Positions 49,914-59,318 of a DNA stretch of 64,000 nt are shown here, piece by piece. The notes under the pieces were generated by a model. The model did not search any database. It was not told the DNA's origin and was given only the letters and a program-made list of their open reading frames with translations. A program made the translations under genes and the position numbers. This DNA comes from an uncultured Bacteroidota bacterium (GTDB taxonomy: Bacteria; Bacteroidota; Bacteroidia; NS11-12g; UBA9320), in assembly GCA_937124965.1 (NCBI GenBank), contig CAKZLB010000049.1:1-64000 (forward strand), written 5' to 3'. Numbering within the stretch: position 1 is the first letter of the stretch; each line of letters begins with the position of its first letter.

Positions 49914-51764
49914 TTAAAAAGCGATACCAACTCTATATCCAATAGACATTTTCACGTTTCCGTCGATTGTAGTTTCATCGTAAAATGCGTTGTTTAAAAT
50001 TGGATGTCCGTAGGTCTGACTATCTGGATTAAACTGGCTGTAATATACATTTAAGACTGGTCCACCCGTGAGTGTAATTTCACCCCAATTCATGCCAAAG
50101 TAGGGTACAAAGTGACCTAAGACGTTTAAAGGGCCATCCTCCTTTTTTTCGGTCAACACTAAGTTTGCTTGCACTTCTGCTCCAGTCATAAAACCAGATT
50201 TAAACTTTTTTCGAGATCCTATTCCATAGCCTACAGAATATATTGGTAAATCAAAATGATAACCAAGAGCCAAAATGTTGTAAAAGTAATTTGTTCCAGT
50301 TTTGAAAAGCAAATTGGCGGGCATAACGTCAGAAGTGTGAAGTTGAAGGTCGTGAATTCCAGATCGGATAAAATTCAATAAGCCAATGCTCACTCCTGAC
50401 TCTAACGTATCGCAAATATTTATTAGCCCAATTTGCCCTCCTGTAACTCTATTCCCAATATTAAAAATACCAGCTATTTGGCCACCAATGACTTCTTTCG
50501 TCGAGAAGTTCATAAACCCTGCAAACTGTCCACCCGTAACGCGGCTTGCAGTATTTAAAAAACCGGCTACCTGAGCACCTCGAATTTTTTTCAATGAAAT
50601 ATTCATAAAGCCGGCAACCTGTGCGCCATCATTTTGGCTCGACAAATTCATAAATCCAGCAACTTGAAAAGCATGAGAATTAACCCATGCACTATTCATA
50701 AATCCAGCGACCTGCAGTCCATGAGCATTAGGTGCTATATTTATAAATCCCGCAGCTTGTGCACCAATAAATCTGCGTTTAGATGTATTCATAAACCCAG
50801 CAAACTGAATCCCACGAACGTCCATTTTATTTAAATTCGAGAAACCTGCGATTTGAATACCTAAAGTTCTACCCCCGACCAAATTTGACACTCCTGCAAA
50901 TTGTAAACCTCTAACATGATAACGCTCAACATTGGCAATACCGCCAAACTCGATTCCATTTAAGGAATGAGCATATCCCGCTAATAAGTTGAATGAAAAA
51001 ACGTTGGACGTTTTTCCGCTCATTGAACCATTCGTTCCCAACGATGGTAAGAATGAGAACTGTCCAAGCTTTTTATCTTCCAACAGCAAATTAGACGTAT
51101 GTAAGTAGGCTCGGTCTGACACCAGAATTTGAACTAAAACTTGGGTGTCAATTGCACTTGAACGCTCACTCTGAAGTAAATTTGAATCTAATGGTTGTAA
51201 CTTAATTACCAAGTTTTTCACTTCTTCTTGCCGTAATCGAAGTAAGGTATCACGGTAGTTTTCTTTTGAAACCAACACCTCAATGTAGTCGCTCTTGTCT
51301 TTTACATTCAGAGCATAATCTCCATTTTTTGACGACAACGATACTTTAGAACCATTGACTTCATAAATGGATGCATTCGATATGGAGTTTCCGGATTTTG
51401 CATCAATAAGTTGCCCTGAAAACTCATATCGCTTTTTCTCACTTTTCGATTTTCGCTTTTCCTGAATGATGATATAGCTACCTCTTTCTTTATAGCGAAG
51501 ATTATTGCCTAAAATAGGTTGTAATACCTCATCTAAACTTGCATTGTTCTTATGAAGTGTTGTAGGTTTATCAACCTCAAGAATTTCCGTTGGGTATGAA
51601 AAAACGTACCCAGATGCCAATTCTATTTCATCCAACACAGTTTCTAACGGAAGATTGTCGGCATGAACTGTGATATTCGTTTTGTTCAGTTGCTGACTAA
51701 ATCCATAACTGGTCATTAAAACTAGAATGGCCGAAACAAAGTACTTTGATTTATTCCTCACCAT
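49914..51764 (-). CDS. STN domain + beta-sandwich + GxQVAGFxN surface-repeat protein
   Basis: A 616-residue protein from ATG 51764 (MVRNKSKYF), overlapping the FecR gene end by 14 bp. It has a signal peptide, a secretin/TonB short N-terminal (STN) domain (NLPLETVLDEIELASGYVFS), and a carboxypeptidase-regulatory-like domain (FSGQLIDAKSGNSISNASIY). About a dozen repeats such as GLQVAGFMN and GAQVAGFLN follow, then a C-terminal domain. STN plus beta-sandwich normally head TonB receptors that signal to FecR; here they head a repeat protein instead of a barrel. Confidence 0.83.
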   Translation of the reverse strand: MVRNKSKYFVSAILVLMTSYGFSQQLNKTNITVHADNLPLETVLDEIELASGYVFSYPTEILEVDKPTTLHKNNASLDEVLQPILGNNLRYKERGSYIIIQEKRKSKSEKKRYEFSGQLIDAKSGNSISNASIYEVNGSKVSLSSKNGDYALNVKDKSDYIEVLVSKENYRDTLLRLRQEEVKNLVIKLQPLDSNLLQSERSSAIDTQVLVQILVSDRAYLHTSNLLLEDKKLGQFSFLPSLGTNGSMSGKTSNVFSFNLLAGYAHSLNGIEFGGIANVERYHVRGLQFAGVSNLVGGRTLGIQIAGFSNLNKMDVRGIQFAGFMNTSKRRFIGAQAAGFINIAPNAHGLQVAGFMNSAWVNSHAFQVAGFMNLSSQNDGAQVAGFMNISLKKIRGAQVAGFLNTASRVTGGQFAGFMNFSTKEVIGGQIAGIFNIGNRVTGGQIGLINICDTLESGVSIGLLNFIRSGIHDLQLHTSDVMPANLLFKTGTNYFYNILALGYHFDLPIYSVGYGIGSRKKFKSGFMTGAEVQANLVLTEKKEDGPLNVLGHFVPYFGMNWGEITLTGGPVLNVYYSQFNPDSQTYGHPILNNAFYDETTIDGNVKMSIGYRVGIAF

Positions 51765-52746
51765 TATGAATAATAAATTCATCGTCTTTAACTTTCTCAA
51801 CCTCCAAATTAAGTGTGTTTGCTAATATGTCTAAAATTAGCTCAATGTCTTGATCCTCAAACTTAACCGTCGTTTTCCTGTCCATTTGAATTGTACTATC
51901 CATGGAGATATTTACATCATAAAGCTTGTTGAGTGTTTTAACAATACTTTCAAGTTGAGTTCTTTTAAACGTTAACTTACGATTTCTCCAAAACTGGCTT
52001 GCAACAACTGTTACTTCTTTTTTGATTAAACGACCTGTGTTTTTATAATACAATCCGGTTTCACCTTCTTTTAGTGTAATCTTCATTTTTTCGTACATCA
52101 ACTCCACAACTCCAGACTCTACGTGGACTTCCACACTATCTGGATTGGCAGAATTAACGTTAAAACGTGTTCCCAACACTTTAATTTCAATATCATTGGT
52201 GGCGATAATAAATGGTTTAAGCGTATCACGATTTATATCAAAAAATGCTTCACCTTTTAGTTGCACCCGGCGCTCATTGTCCGAAAAGCCATCCACAAAG
52301 GTTATGCTCGATTTGGTGTTCAGTTCAACATTTGAACCATCCTCTAAGTTTATTTCCTTTCGTTCGTCTTGTGCTCCAATCTCAACAAATTCCTCGGATG
52401 GGTTTAGCCGATTTGTTATAAAAAATAGTACACCAATTGCAATAACAAATACAGCCGCTAATTGGATTATCCTCTGAAAGTTTATAACCTTGGCCTTCTT
52501 TATTTCCGTGCGATGCACAACGTTTTTCCACGCAGCATCAACGTCAATATGTTCAGGTGAATTGGATTCAAAATGGTCTTCTTGCGACTCTATCCAAGCC
52601 ATTTTAGCAAGAGCAAACGACGTTGCATTATCGTCAGACAAACCAATCCACTTCTCCAACTCAAGTCTCTGAGTGGCAGTCGCTTCTCCGTTAAGATAGC
52701 GTGCAATTAATTCGTTGTATTTCTCCTCCGATTCGTGCAAATCCAT
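51751..52746 (-). CDS. FecR-family anti-sigma factor
   Basis: A 331-residue protein. A cytoplasmic N-terminal part (about 1-85), one membrane helix (IIQLAAVFVIAIGVLFFI), and the periplasmic FecR domain with KEINLEDGSNVELNTKSSI, GEAFFDI and a DUF4974-like C-terminus (RNRKLTFKRTQLESIVKTLN). It should hold the sigma factor at 52787 until a signal is received from the STN domain of the next gene product. Confidence 0.93.
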   Translation of the reverse strand: MDLHESEEKYNELIARYLNGEATATQRLELEKWIGLSDDNATSFALAKMAWIESQEDHFESNSPEHIDVDAAWKNVVHRTEIKKAKVINFQRIIQLAAVFVIAIGVLFFITNRLNPSEEFVEIGAQDERKEINLEDGSNVELNTKSSITFVDGFSDNERRVQLKGEAFFDINRDTLKPFIIATNDIEIKVLGTRFNVNSANPDSVEVHVESGVVELMYEKMKITLKEGETGLYYKNTGRLIKKEVTVVASQFWRNRKLTFKRTQLESIVKTLNKLYDVNISMDSTIQMDRKTTVKFEDQDIELILDILANTLNLEVEKVKDDEFIIHNGEE

Positions 52747-52786
52747 TTTTCTCCTATTCTATAGACAATCTAATTTACGTTTACCC

Positions 52787-53365
52787 TTATTGCTTGTTTA
52801 TTATTTCATCCCAGATCAACAAAGCCAATGGCAAATATGAACCAAGTTCTCTCCTTAAAATTTTCAATGCTTTTCCCATGTGTATTTCCACAGTTTTAAT
52901 AGAAATACCCAGCTCTTCCGCAATTTCTCTATACTTCTTATGGTGAAACCTACTCAACTCAAAAACCTTTTTACACTTTTCTGGAAGTAACTCCAATGAA
53001 GAGTCAATTTTGTTTTGCAATTCTTTTAACTCAACCCCCATGCTAGAATCTGGTGAATAACTATCTCCCAGCGTTGCATGTTGCTGATATTTGTCGACTA
53101 CTTTTTGATGTTTGAAATAGTTAAACGCTGCATTTCGAACGGCAGAATATAAGTACGATTTGAGGTTTGTTTGAATGTTTAAGCTCTCTACTTTATCCCA
53201 AAACGAACAAAACAGGTCCTGCACCATTTCTTCCGCCAAATCCATGTCTTGCAGGTATTTGTTTGCAAAACCTACAAGCTCAGGATAGTATTGCTTAAAC
53301 ACCTGTTCAAAGGCATCTGAGTCTTTCGCTTTTAGTTTTACAAATATGTCTTCGGCGATTTGCAT
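52787..53365 (-). CDS. ECF RNA polymerase sigma factor, FecI-like
   Basis: A 192-residue sigma-70 family factor from ATG 53365. Region 2 is at about residues 20-85 (KQYYPELVGFANKYLQDMDL, AEEMVQDLFCSFW); region 4 includes ELPEKC-type and FHHKKYREIAEELGISIKTV. A TTG further upstream overlaps the -7 box and is rejected. It is paired with FecR and probably directs transcription of the surface-repeat genes. Confidence 0.92.
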   Translation of the reverse strand: MQIAEDIFVKLKAKDSDAFEQVFKQYYPELVGFANKYLQDMDLAEEMVQDLFCSFWDKVESLNIQTNLKSYLYSAVRNAAFNYFKHQKVVDKYQQHATLGDSYSPDSSMGVELKELQNKIDSSLELLPEKCKKVFELSRFHHKKYREIAEELGISIKTVEIHMGKALKILRRELGSYLPLALLIWDEIINKQ

Positions 53366-53377
53366 CAATCTTCGTGA

Positions 53378-53385
53378 CAAATATA
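53378..53385 (-). promoter_or_regulatory. -7 box of the ECF sigma gene
   Basis: Reads TATATTTG on the minus strand, a perfect TAnnTTTG, 12 bases before the ATG at 53365. No TTG was found at the usual -33 spacing. Confidence 0.5.
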
Positions 53386-53446
53386 GCGGCTAATTTTATG
53401 AAAGCTTTTCTGAAAGTGTGGCCAAAGAAAATGTTACTGTGTGATT

Positions 53447-54583
53447 CTATTTTTCGTAAGTCAGTCTTTCTATTTCTTGCTTTGTCTTTTTCATGATAAT
53501 CCCAAAGTGATGCTCTTCCTCGGGATCAATAAATGAAATAGCCATTCCAGGTTCTCCAGCACGACCGGTTCTACCTATTCGATGAACATAATCTTTTGGC
53601 GATCTTGGTAATTCATAATTTATTACCATTGGTAGGTGCTTAATATCAATACCACGACCTAGCAAATCAGTTGCAACTAACACGCGTATTTTTCCTGCCT
53701 TAAACAACGCTAACGCCTCTGTCCGAGCACCTTGCGACTTCTTTCCATGGATTGCAGTTGCTGGAATATTATTCTTTCTAAGTTTATCGGCGACATGATC
53801 AGCTTTATAAATCGATGAGGTAAATATCAACACTTGCATATCCTTTGCATCATTGAGTATTTGTCGTAAAAGTGGTCCTTTGTCTGCAGATTTTACACGG
53901 TATGCCTTTTGGGTAATTGGTGGTAATTCTTCTACAATTTCTGAGAGATTAATGACTTCTGGTTGATTTAAAACGAGCTCATTAATTGCTTTTACATCCT
54001 TGTTTAACGTTGCAGAAAACAACAAATTTTGACGCATCAAAGGAATAAGGTTAAGAATAGCTTTCATTTCATCTTGAAAACCTAGGTTTAGTAATTTGTC
54101 GGCTTCATCAATAACAAGTGTGTTAACATCATCGAGTTTTAATGCATTACATTCTATTAAATCTAATAATCGTCCTGGGGTCGCCACTACAACCTGACAA
54201 CCTTGTAGAGCAATCATCTGAGGATTGACTGAAACGCCGCCGTACAATGCAATGGTTTTTATTTTTTGAGGAAGTCCTGAGCTTAATTGTGTAAAAACTG
54301 CTTTCACCTGATCTGCAAGTTCTCGGGTTGGCACCATCACTAAAACATGTGGATAGCGATTTCTTGAGTTCAAGGTATCCGTGTTTAACAGTTTGGCTAA
54401 GATAGGTAAAGCAAAGCTGGCTGTTTTTCCCGATCCTGTTGGAGCTATTCCAAGTACGTCGCGGTTTCCCATTACAACTGGAATCACTTTCTCTTGAATC
54501 AAATAAGGCGAAGGATATCCAATTCGTTCGAGATTTTTTGTGAGAAAATCCGGCAAACCTAACGATGAGAAAGTTTTTTTCAT
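53447..54583 (-). CDS. DEAD-box RNA helicase
   Basis: A 378-residue helicase with Q-motif (LGLPDFLTKNLERIGYPSPY, then PYLIQEK), motif I APTGSGKT, Ia PTRELA, II DEAD (VIDEADKLL), III SAT and VI HRIGRTGRAG. It is short, with almost no C-terminal tail, like RhlE-type core helicases. It unwinds RNA in ribosome assembly or decay. Monocistronic. Confidence 0.95.
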   Translation of the reverse strand: MKKTFSSLGLPDFLTKNLERIGYPSPYLIQEKVIPVVMGNRDVLGIAPTGSGKTASFALPILAKLLNTDTLNSRNRYPHVLVMVPTRELADQVKAVFTQLSSGLPQKIKTIALYGGVSVNPQMIALQGCQVVVATPGRLLDLIECNALKLDDVNTLVIDEADKLLNLGFQDEMKAILNLIPLMRQNLLFSATLNKDVKAINELVLNQPEVINLSEIVEELPPITQKAYRVKSADKGPLLRQILNDAKDMQVLIFTSSIYKADHVADKLRKNNIPATAIHGKKSQGARTEALALFKAGKIRVLVATDLLGRGIDIKHLPMVINYELPRSPKDYVHRIGRTGRAGEPGMAISFIDPEEEHHFGIIMKKTKQEIERLTYEK

Positions 54584-54732
54584 TAAAGCGTTTTAAAGCT
54601 TCGAAGGTAAAACTATGTCACAATATCAAGCCTACAACTATTCCATTGTTTTTAAGAACTTCATTAAGCAACGTTGTCACATGACTTTTCGTCACCAAAC
54701 TAGATTGGCTCAATAATAGCCATAGACAAGGC

Positions 54733-56475
54733 ATGAGTAAAAAGAAAGTTTCTTTTTCCTGGGCAATCAAAGAATATGTCTGGCCAAGAAAAAATATCAT
54801 TTTTATCGGTTTAGGCTTAATTATCTTGAAGAGTCTGGCAGGTTTAGTATTACCCTATGCGAGTAAAAGTTTGTTAGATGTAGTTGTGCCATCCAAAGAT
54901 ACTGCGGCACTAAATCAATTGCTCGTTTTTGTAGGATTAGCCATTCTAGTACAAGCTGTTACGTCATTCGCGCTCACGCGCGTTTTAAGTGTAGAAGCGC
55001 AACGATTGATATCGGTATTACGTGCACAAGTTCAACGCAAACTGTTGACACTTCCGATTAGCTTTTTTGATAATAACAAATCTGGAGCACTTGTATCCAG
55101 AGTGATGACAGATGTAGAAGGAGTTCGAAATTTGGTTGGGACAGGCTTCGTTCAACTTATTGGCGGAAGTATCACTGCGATTATTTCTTTGGTTATTCTA
55201 ATTAAAATCAATGCCATGATGACACTTTTTGTCTTAGTTCCTGTGGCAATTTTTGCGGTAATTGCGCTCAAAGCGTTTCAATACATTCGTCCTATTTTCA
55301 GAGATAGAGGTAAGATTCAAGCAGATGTTACTGGCCGACTGACAGAAACATTGAATGGTGTACGTGTTATAAAAGGATTTAATGCCGAGGAGCAAGAAAG
55401 TAAAACATTCGAAGCTGGTGTTGAACGTTTGTTTCTAAACGTCAAAAAGAGTTTGACATCGACAGCACTAATGACAAGTTCCTCTACCTTTCTACTAGGG
55501 ATGGCCTCTGCCGGAATCATGGGAATTGGTGGTTATTTTATGATGGGTGTTGGCGGTGAAATGACGTTTGGAGAATTTGTTTCATTTACGCTTTTCCTCG
55601 GATTTATGATTGCTCCAATTGTTCAAATGAGCAATATAGGTTCACAGCTTACGGAAGCTCTTGCGGGTTTGGATAGAACTCAAGAATTAATGAACATGTC
55701 GGAAGAAGATGATCCAGAAACACGAAAAATCACTATCAACGAAATAACAGGAGATATCGTTTTTGACGATGTTTCTTTTAGTTATGAAGAAAGCAAAGAG
55801 GTGCTTCATAATATATCATTTGAAGCGAAAGCTGGAAGTGTTACCGCACTTGTAGGATCTTCTGGATCCGGTAAGTCGACCATTGCAAGTTTAGCTGCAA
55901 CTTTTCTTACCCCTGCAAGTGGTGTGGTAAGTTTAGATGGAGTTGACTTGTCTAAAGTTAATCTTAGTAGTTACCGCAGCAACCTTGGTGTTGTGCTCCA
56001 AGATGACTTTTTATACGAAGGCACTATTCGTGAAAATATACTTTTTCCAAGACCAGATGCCACTGAAGCGCAACTCTTAGCTGCGGTAGAGGGTGCTTAT
56101 GTCAATGAATTTACCGATAGGTTTGACGATGGGTTGGATACAGTAATCGGAGAAAGAGGTGTAAAACTATCAGGTGGCCAACGTCAACGTATTTCTATTG
56201 CTCGTGCATTACTTGCCGATCCAAAAATTATAATTCTTGACGAAGCGACATCAAACTTGGATACTGAAAGTGAATCGTACATTCAAGAGAGTTTAAGTAT
56301 GCTGATGAAAAATCGAACAACCTTTGTAATTGCGCACAGATTAAGTACAATTCAACAGGCTGACCAGATTTTAGTAATAGAAGAAGGTAATATTGTGGAA
56401 CGTGGAAACCATCAAGAATTATTAGATGCAAAAGGTCGATATTATAAATTGTATACGTATCAAAGTAGAATTTAA
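54733..56475 (+). CDS. MsbA-like ABC exporter (half-transporter)
   Basis: A 580-residue protein with six membrane helices (about 15-320) and an ATPase domain. Walker A is GSSGSGKST, signature LSGGQRQR, Walker B IIILDEATSNLD, H-loop IAHRLS. All catalytic residues are intact, unlike the ABC protein at 45604. A homodimeric exporter of lipids or drugs. Confidence 0.93.
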   Translation: MSKKKVSFSWAIKEYVWPRKNIIFIGLGLIILKSLAGLVLPYASKSLLDVVVPSKDTAALNQLLVFVGLAILVQAVTSFALTRVLSVEAQRLISVLRAQVQRKLLTLPISFFDNNKSGALVSRVMTDVEGVRNLVGTGFVQLIGGSITAIISLVILIKINAMMTLFVLVPVAIFAVIALKAFQYIRPIFRDRGKIQADVTGRLTETLNGVRVIKGFNAEEQESKTFEAGVERLFLNVKKSLTSTALMTSSSTFLLGMASAGIMGIGGYFMMGVGGEMTFGEFVSFTLFLGFMIAPIVQMSNIGSQLTEALAGLDRTQELMNMSEEDDPETRKITINEITGDIVFDDVSFSYEESKEVLHNISFEAKAGSVTALVGSSGSGKSTIASLAATFLTPASGVVSLDGVDLSKVNLSSYRSNLGVVLQDDFLYEGTIRENILFPRPDATEAQLLAAVEGAYVNEFTDRFDDGLDTVIGERGVKLSGGQRQRISIARALLADPKIIILDEATSNLDTESESYIQESLSMLMKNRTTFVIAHRLSTIQQADQILVIEEGNIVERGNHQELLDAKGRYYKLYTYQSRI

Positions 56476-56510
56476 GAATATGTTAATTTTTGTAAAAGAC
56501 AACTAGTAAA

Positions 56511-57761
56511 ATGAAAAAACTAAATCACTTTTTATACGACTATTTAACATCCTTTGGTTTTGCAGAAACCACAGCCAAATACTTAAATATGCTGATTATG
56601 GCAGTCGGTATTTTGGTGATCTTATTGCTCATTGATTATTTATTAAGACGAGGATTAATTGTTTTTTTTGGAAGATTAGCTGCCAAGTCCAAAACACATT
56701 TTGATGATTTTTTAGTAAAGAATAAAGTCCCTCGTAACCTAGCTCACATTGTTCCATTAATGTTGGCTTTTAAATCAATTCCGCACGTCTTTATAGATTT
56801 CCCAGTATATGCGAATGCGGCAACAACAACTATTCAGGTACTTGTTGTAATTCTAATATTAGTTCTTGTCCGAGCAGTCTTAAAAACGTTGGAAGACTTC
56901 TTTAAAACAATTCCATCCTTGCAAGACAAACCGATTGACAGTTATATTCAAGTGTTTATGATCTTTGCATGGATTATAGGCATTATGTCCGTTTTCGCAG
57001 TGATTACCGGCATTTCCTTTGTAAAATTTGCAACTACTCTGGGTGCTGCATCTGCAATTATTCTATTAATCTTCAAGGATACTATTTTAGGCTTTGTCGC
57101 AAGTATTCAAGTATCAATTAATGACATGGTTCGAATTGGTGATTGGATAACCTTCGAAAAATACGGTGCAGACGGTGATGTAATTGAAATCAATTTAGCA
57201 ACCGTAAAAGTTCAAAACTTCGACAAAACCATTACAACGATTCCAACATATGCGCTTATATCCGATTCTTTTAAAAACTGGCGAGGCATGACTGAAAGTC
57301 CAGGACGAAGAATCAAAAGATCCGTAAAAATTAAACAGGATAGTGTTCGATTTTTAGGTACAGAGGATATTGAAAAGATGAAAAGTATACAGCTGATTAC
57401 AAACTACATCAATCAGCGTGAGGCAGACATCGAGCGACACAATACTACTCAAGAAGTTAATAAGTCGTTGTTGGTAAATGGACGAAACTTAACCAATATC
57501 GGACTCTTTAGGAAGTATTTGGAAATGTACCTAAAGAATCATCCAGCAATAAATAAGGAAATGACACTTATGGTTCGCCAGTTAGAGCCTACTTCTCAAG
57601 GTTGGCCAATAGAAATTTATGCTTTTAGTTCTGATAAGCGCTGGGAAAATTATGAGCACATTATGGCGGATATATTCGACCATGTGGTTTCATCCGTTGG
57701 CTTTTTTGAACTAGAATTGTTTGAATTCCCGAATAAAAACTTTGCGGGTGTTACAGGTTAA
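56511..57761 (+). CDS. MscS-family mechanosensitive channel
   Basis: A 416-residue membrane protein with five hydrophobic segments in the first 210 residues and the MscS beta domain with VSINDMVRIGDWITFEKYGA (about 203-222), then VIEINLATVKVQNFDKTITT. The C-terminal domain is larger than in E. coli MscS, as in the YbdG-like group. It protects against osmotic shock or modulates membrane tension responses. Confidence 0.9.
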   Translation: MKKLNHFLYDYLTSFGFAETTAKYLNMLIMAVGILVILLLIDYLLRRGLIVFFGRLAAKSKTHFDDFLVKNKVPRNLAHIVPLMLAFKSIPHVFIDFPVYANAATTTIQVLVVILILVLVRAVLKTLEDFFKTIPSLQDKPIDSYIQVFMIFAWIIGIMSVFAVITGISFVKFATTLGAASAIILLIFKDTILGFVASIQVSINDMVRIGDWITFEKYGADGDVIEINLATVKVQNFDKTITTIPTYALISDSFKNWRGMTESPGRRIKRSVKIKQDSVRFLGTEDIEKMKSIQLITNYINQREADIERHNTTQEVNKSLLVNGRNLTNIGLFRKYLEMYLKNHPAINKEMTLMVRQLEPTSQGWPIEIYAFSSDKRWENYEHIMADIFDHVVSSVGFFELELFEFPNKNFAGVTG

Positions 57762-57787
57762 CTGCTAGTGAATATTAGTAGAAGAAT

Positions 57788-57795
57788 TATATTTG
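57788..57795 (+). promoter_or_regulatory. -7 box of the gene at 57817
   Basis: TATATTTG, a perfect TAnnTTTG. It overlaps an in-frame TTG (57793), which rules that TTG out as the start. Confidence 0.5.
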
Positions 57796-57816
57796 ACATC
57801 GGTAAAAAGAAACGTT

Positions 57817-58092
57817 ATGTCACTGATAGAATCTCTCACATCGTATTTTTCTAAATCTAAGGATGTTTCTCAAAATGAAGTACCTGAAGGGTTATGTCCA
57901 AACTGTTGGGGAAACCAAAAGTACGACAATGTTATTCGAGAAATGTATGTTGACAAACAAGTGGACGTTAACAACAAAGAAGCCAACCATGCCTTTATAA
58001 AAGACTTTGTTGTAAAACATGTAGACGGAATACAGCTTAAAAAAGGGAATACTGGGCTTGAGTGTCCAACCTGTCACATTGTTCAATCCTAA
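57817..58092 (+). CDS. Small protein with two CxxC motifs
   Basis: A 91-residue soluble protein from ATG 57817. CPNC at about 27-30 and CPTC at about 83-86 could form one zinc site at the two ends of the domain. The middle is charged and helical. The family is common in Flavobacteriia but unnamed to me. The next gene starts 5 bp after its stop. Confidence 0.7.
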   Translation: MSLIESLTSYFSKSKDVSQNEVPEGLCPNCWGNQKYDNVIREMYVDKQVDVNNKEANHAFIKDFVVKHVDGIQLKKGNTGLECPTCHIVQS

Positions 58093-58097
58093 CTCAA

Positions 58098-58784
58098 GTG
58101 GCACGTCAATTAAAACGAATATTAAAGTATGGAATTGGTGAAATTCTATTAGTAACAGTTGGGATATTAGTTGCTCTTCAAATCAATAACTGGAACGACC
58201 AACGTAAAAGTCGTCAGGAGTTAAAAACTATATTAGCCACAGTGCAAAACGACCTCACTACCAATATGGTAGAGTGTGATGCACTTATTGAGCATTTTAA
58301 CGATGAAATCAAAAAGCTAAATTTAGTTTTCGATTCTACAACCAACGAAGACACCTTAAGGAATTGCATCGAATGTTATACCGCAAATGTTGGCTTTGCT
58401 GACCTGGTGATAAAAACAAGAGGTTTAGAGATGTTACATGATTTCAAATCACAACACTCAGTTGCAAGTGACAGCTTGATCCTGTTGATAGATGCATTTT
58501 ATACCAATCTTTTGCGCTACAATTCAACCATGTCTGATTTAATAAATAAGGACGTCCTCGATAACCTTAAGTATTATAGAGACAATTATTCTTGGTATGA
58601 ACAGTTAATCGCTGGCAATTTAACCGATGAGATTCGTTCTGAAATTAGGAGCAACGTGTTTACTAGAAATCGCATGTACCACTATCGGGTATTGGTTCAA
58701 TCTAATTACTTGCGTTTACTTAACTCATTTAAATCTCAAGGGCAAATAATTCTAGATAGATTAGAGGACTTAGATAAAAAGTAA
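58098..58784 (+). CDS. DUF6090-family membrane-anchored protein
   Basis: A 228-residue protein from GTG 58098. The N-terminus has the family signature: ARQLKRILKYGIGEILLVTVG, a membrane helix, then ALQINNWNDQRKSRQELKTIL. The rest is helical and periplasmic. The function is unknown. An upstream in-frame ATG at 58062 lies inside the preceding gene and is less likely. Confidence 0.85.
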   Translation: MARQLKRILKYGIGEILLVTVGILVALQINNWNDQRKSRQELKTILATVQNDLTTNMVECDALIEHFNDEIKKLNLVFDSTTNEDTLRNCIECYTANVGFADLVIKTRGLEMLHDFKSQHSVASDSLILLIDAFYTNLLRYNSTMSDLINKDVLDNLKYYRDNYSWYEQLIAGNLTDEIRSEIRSNVFTRNRMYHYRVLVQSNYLRLLNSFKSQGQIILDRLEDLDKK

Positions 58785-58787
58785 TAC

Positions 58788-59318
58788 GTGCATCTCTCTG
58801 AAAAAGACCAGTTTCGAAACGACATTAAAGATACCTTTCATCAAAATGCTTGGAAGACAATTGCAAATGCCGCGTTAAATAATACAACATTAATTGACTG
58901 GCTTTTTGAATTTATGCTTGAAGGTAAAGATACGTTGGCCCGGACAAGTTCTGAAATTATTCGACATATCTCGGATAAAGATCCAAACATCGTACAACCG
59001 TACATTGATGAATTAATTGAAGCATTGGAGAAACCCTATCATGCTGGCATTAAGCGCTGTATTTTTAGAATGTTTCAAAAAGCAGAGTTTAATAATGACC
59101 AATCTGGCAAGTTGTTAGATATTAGTTTTCGATATTTACAGAACCGGTCCAACCCTATTGCACCGCGGGTTTTTGCAATGACCACGATATACAATATCAG
59201 TAAGAAATTTCCAGAATTACTTCCTGAGTTAGACGCAACCATCTCTGATAACTTGTCGCAAGAAAGTGCTGGTTTTCAAAATAGAGCCAAAAAAATATTG
59301 AACCGAACATGGAAATAA
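58788..59318 (+). CDS. HEAT-like helical repeat protein
   Basis: A 176-residue protein starting with GTG 58788, 3 bp after the DUF6090 stop. It consists of paired helices of HEAT/ARM type (NALNNTTLIDWLFEF-like, LARTSSEIIRHISDKDPNIV, ALEKPYHAGIKRCIFRMFQK). Probably a protein-binding scaffold. It overlaps the next gene by 10 bp. Confidence 0.7.
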   Translation: MHLSEKDQFRNDIKDTFHQNAWKTIANAALNNTTLIDWLFEFMLEGKDTLARTSSEIIRHISDKDPNIVQPYIDELIEALEKPYHAGIKRCIFRMFQKAEFNNDQSGKLLDISFRYLQNRSNPIAPRVFAMTTIYNISKKFPELLPELDATISDNLSQESAGFQNRAKKILNRTWK

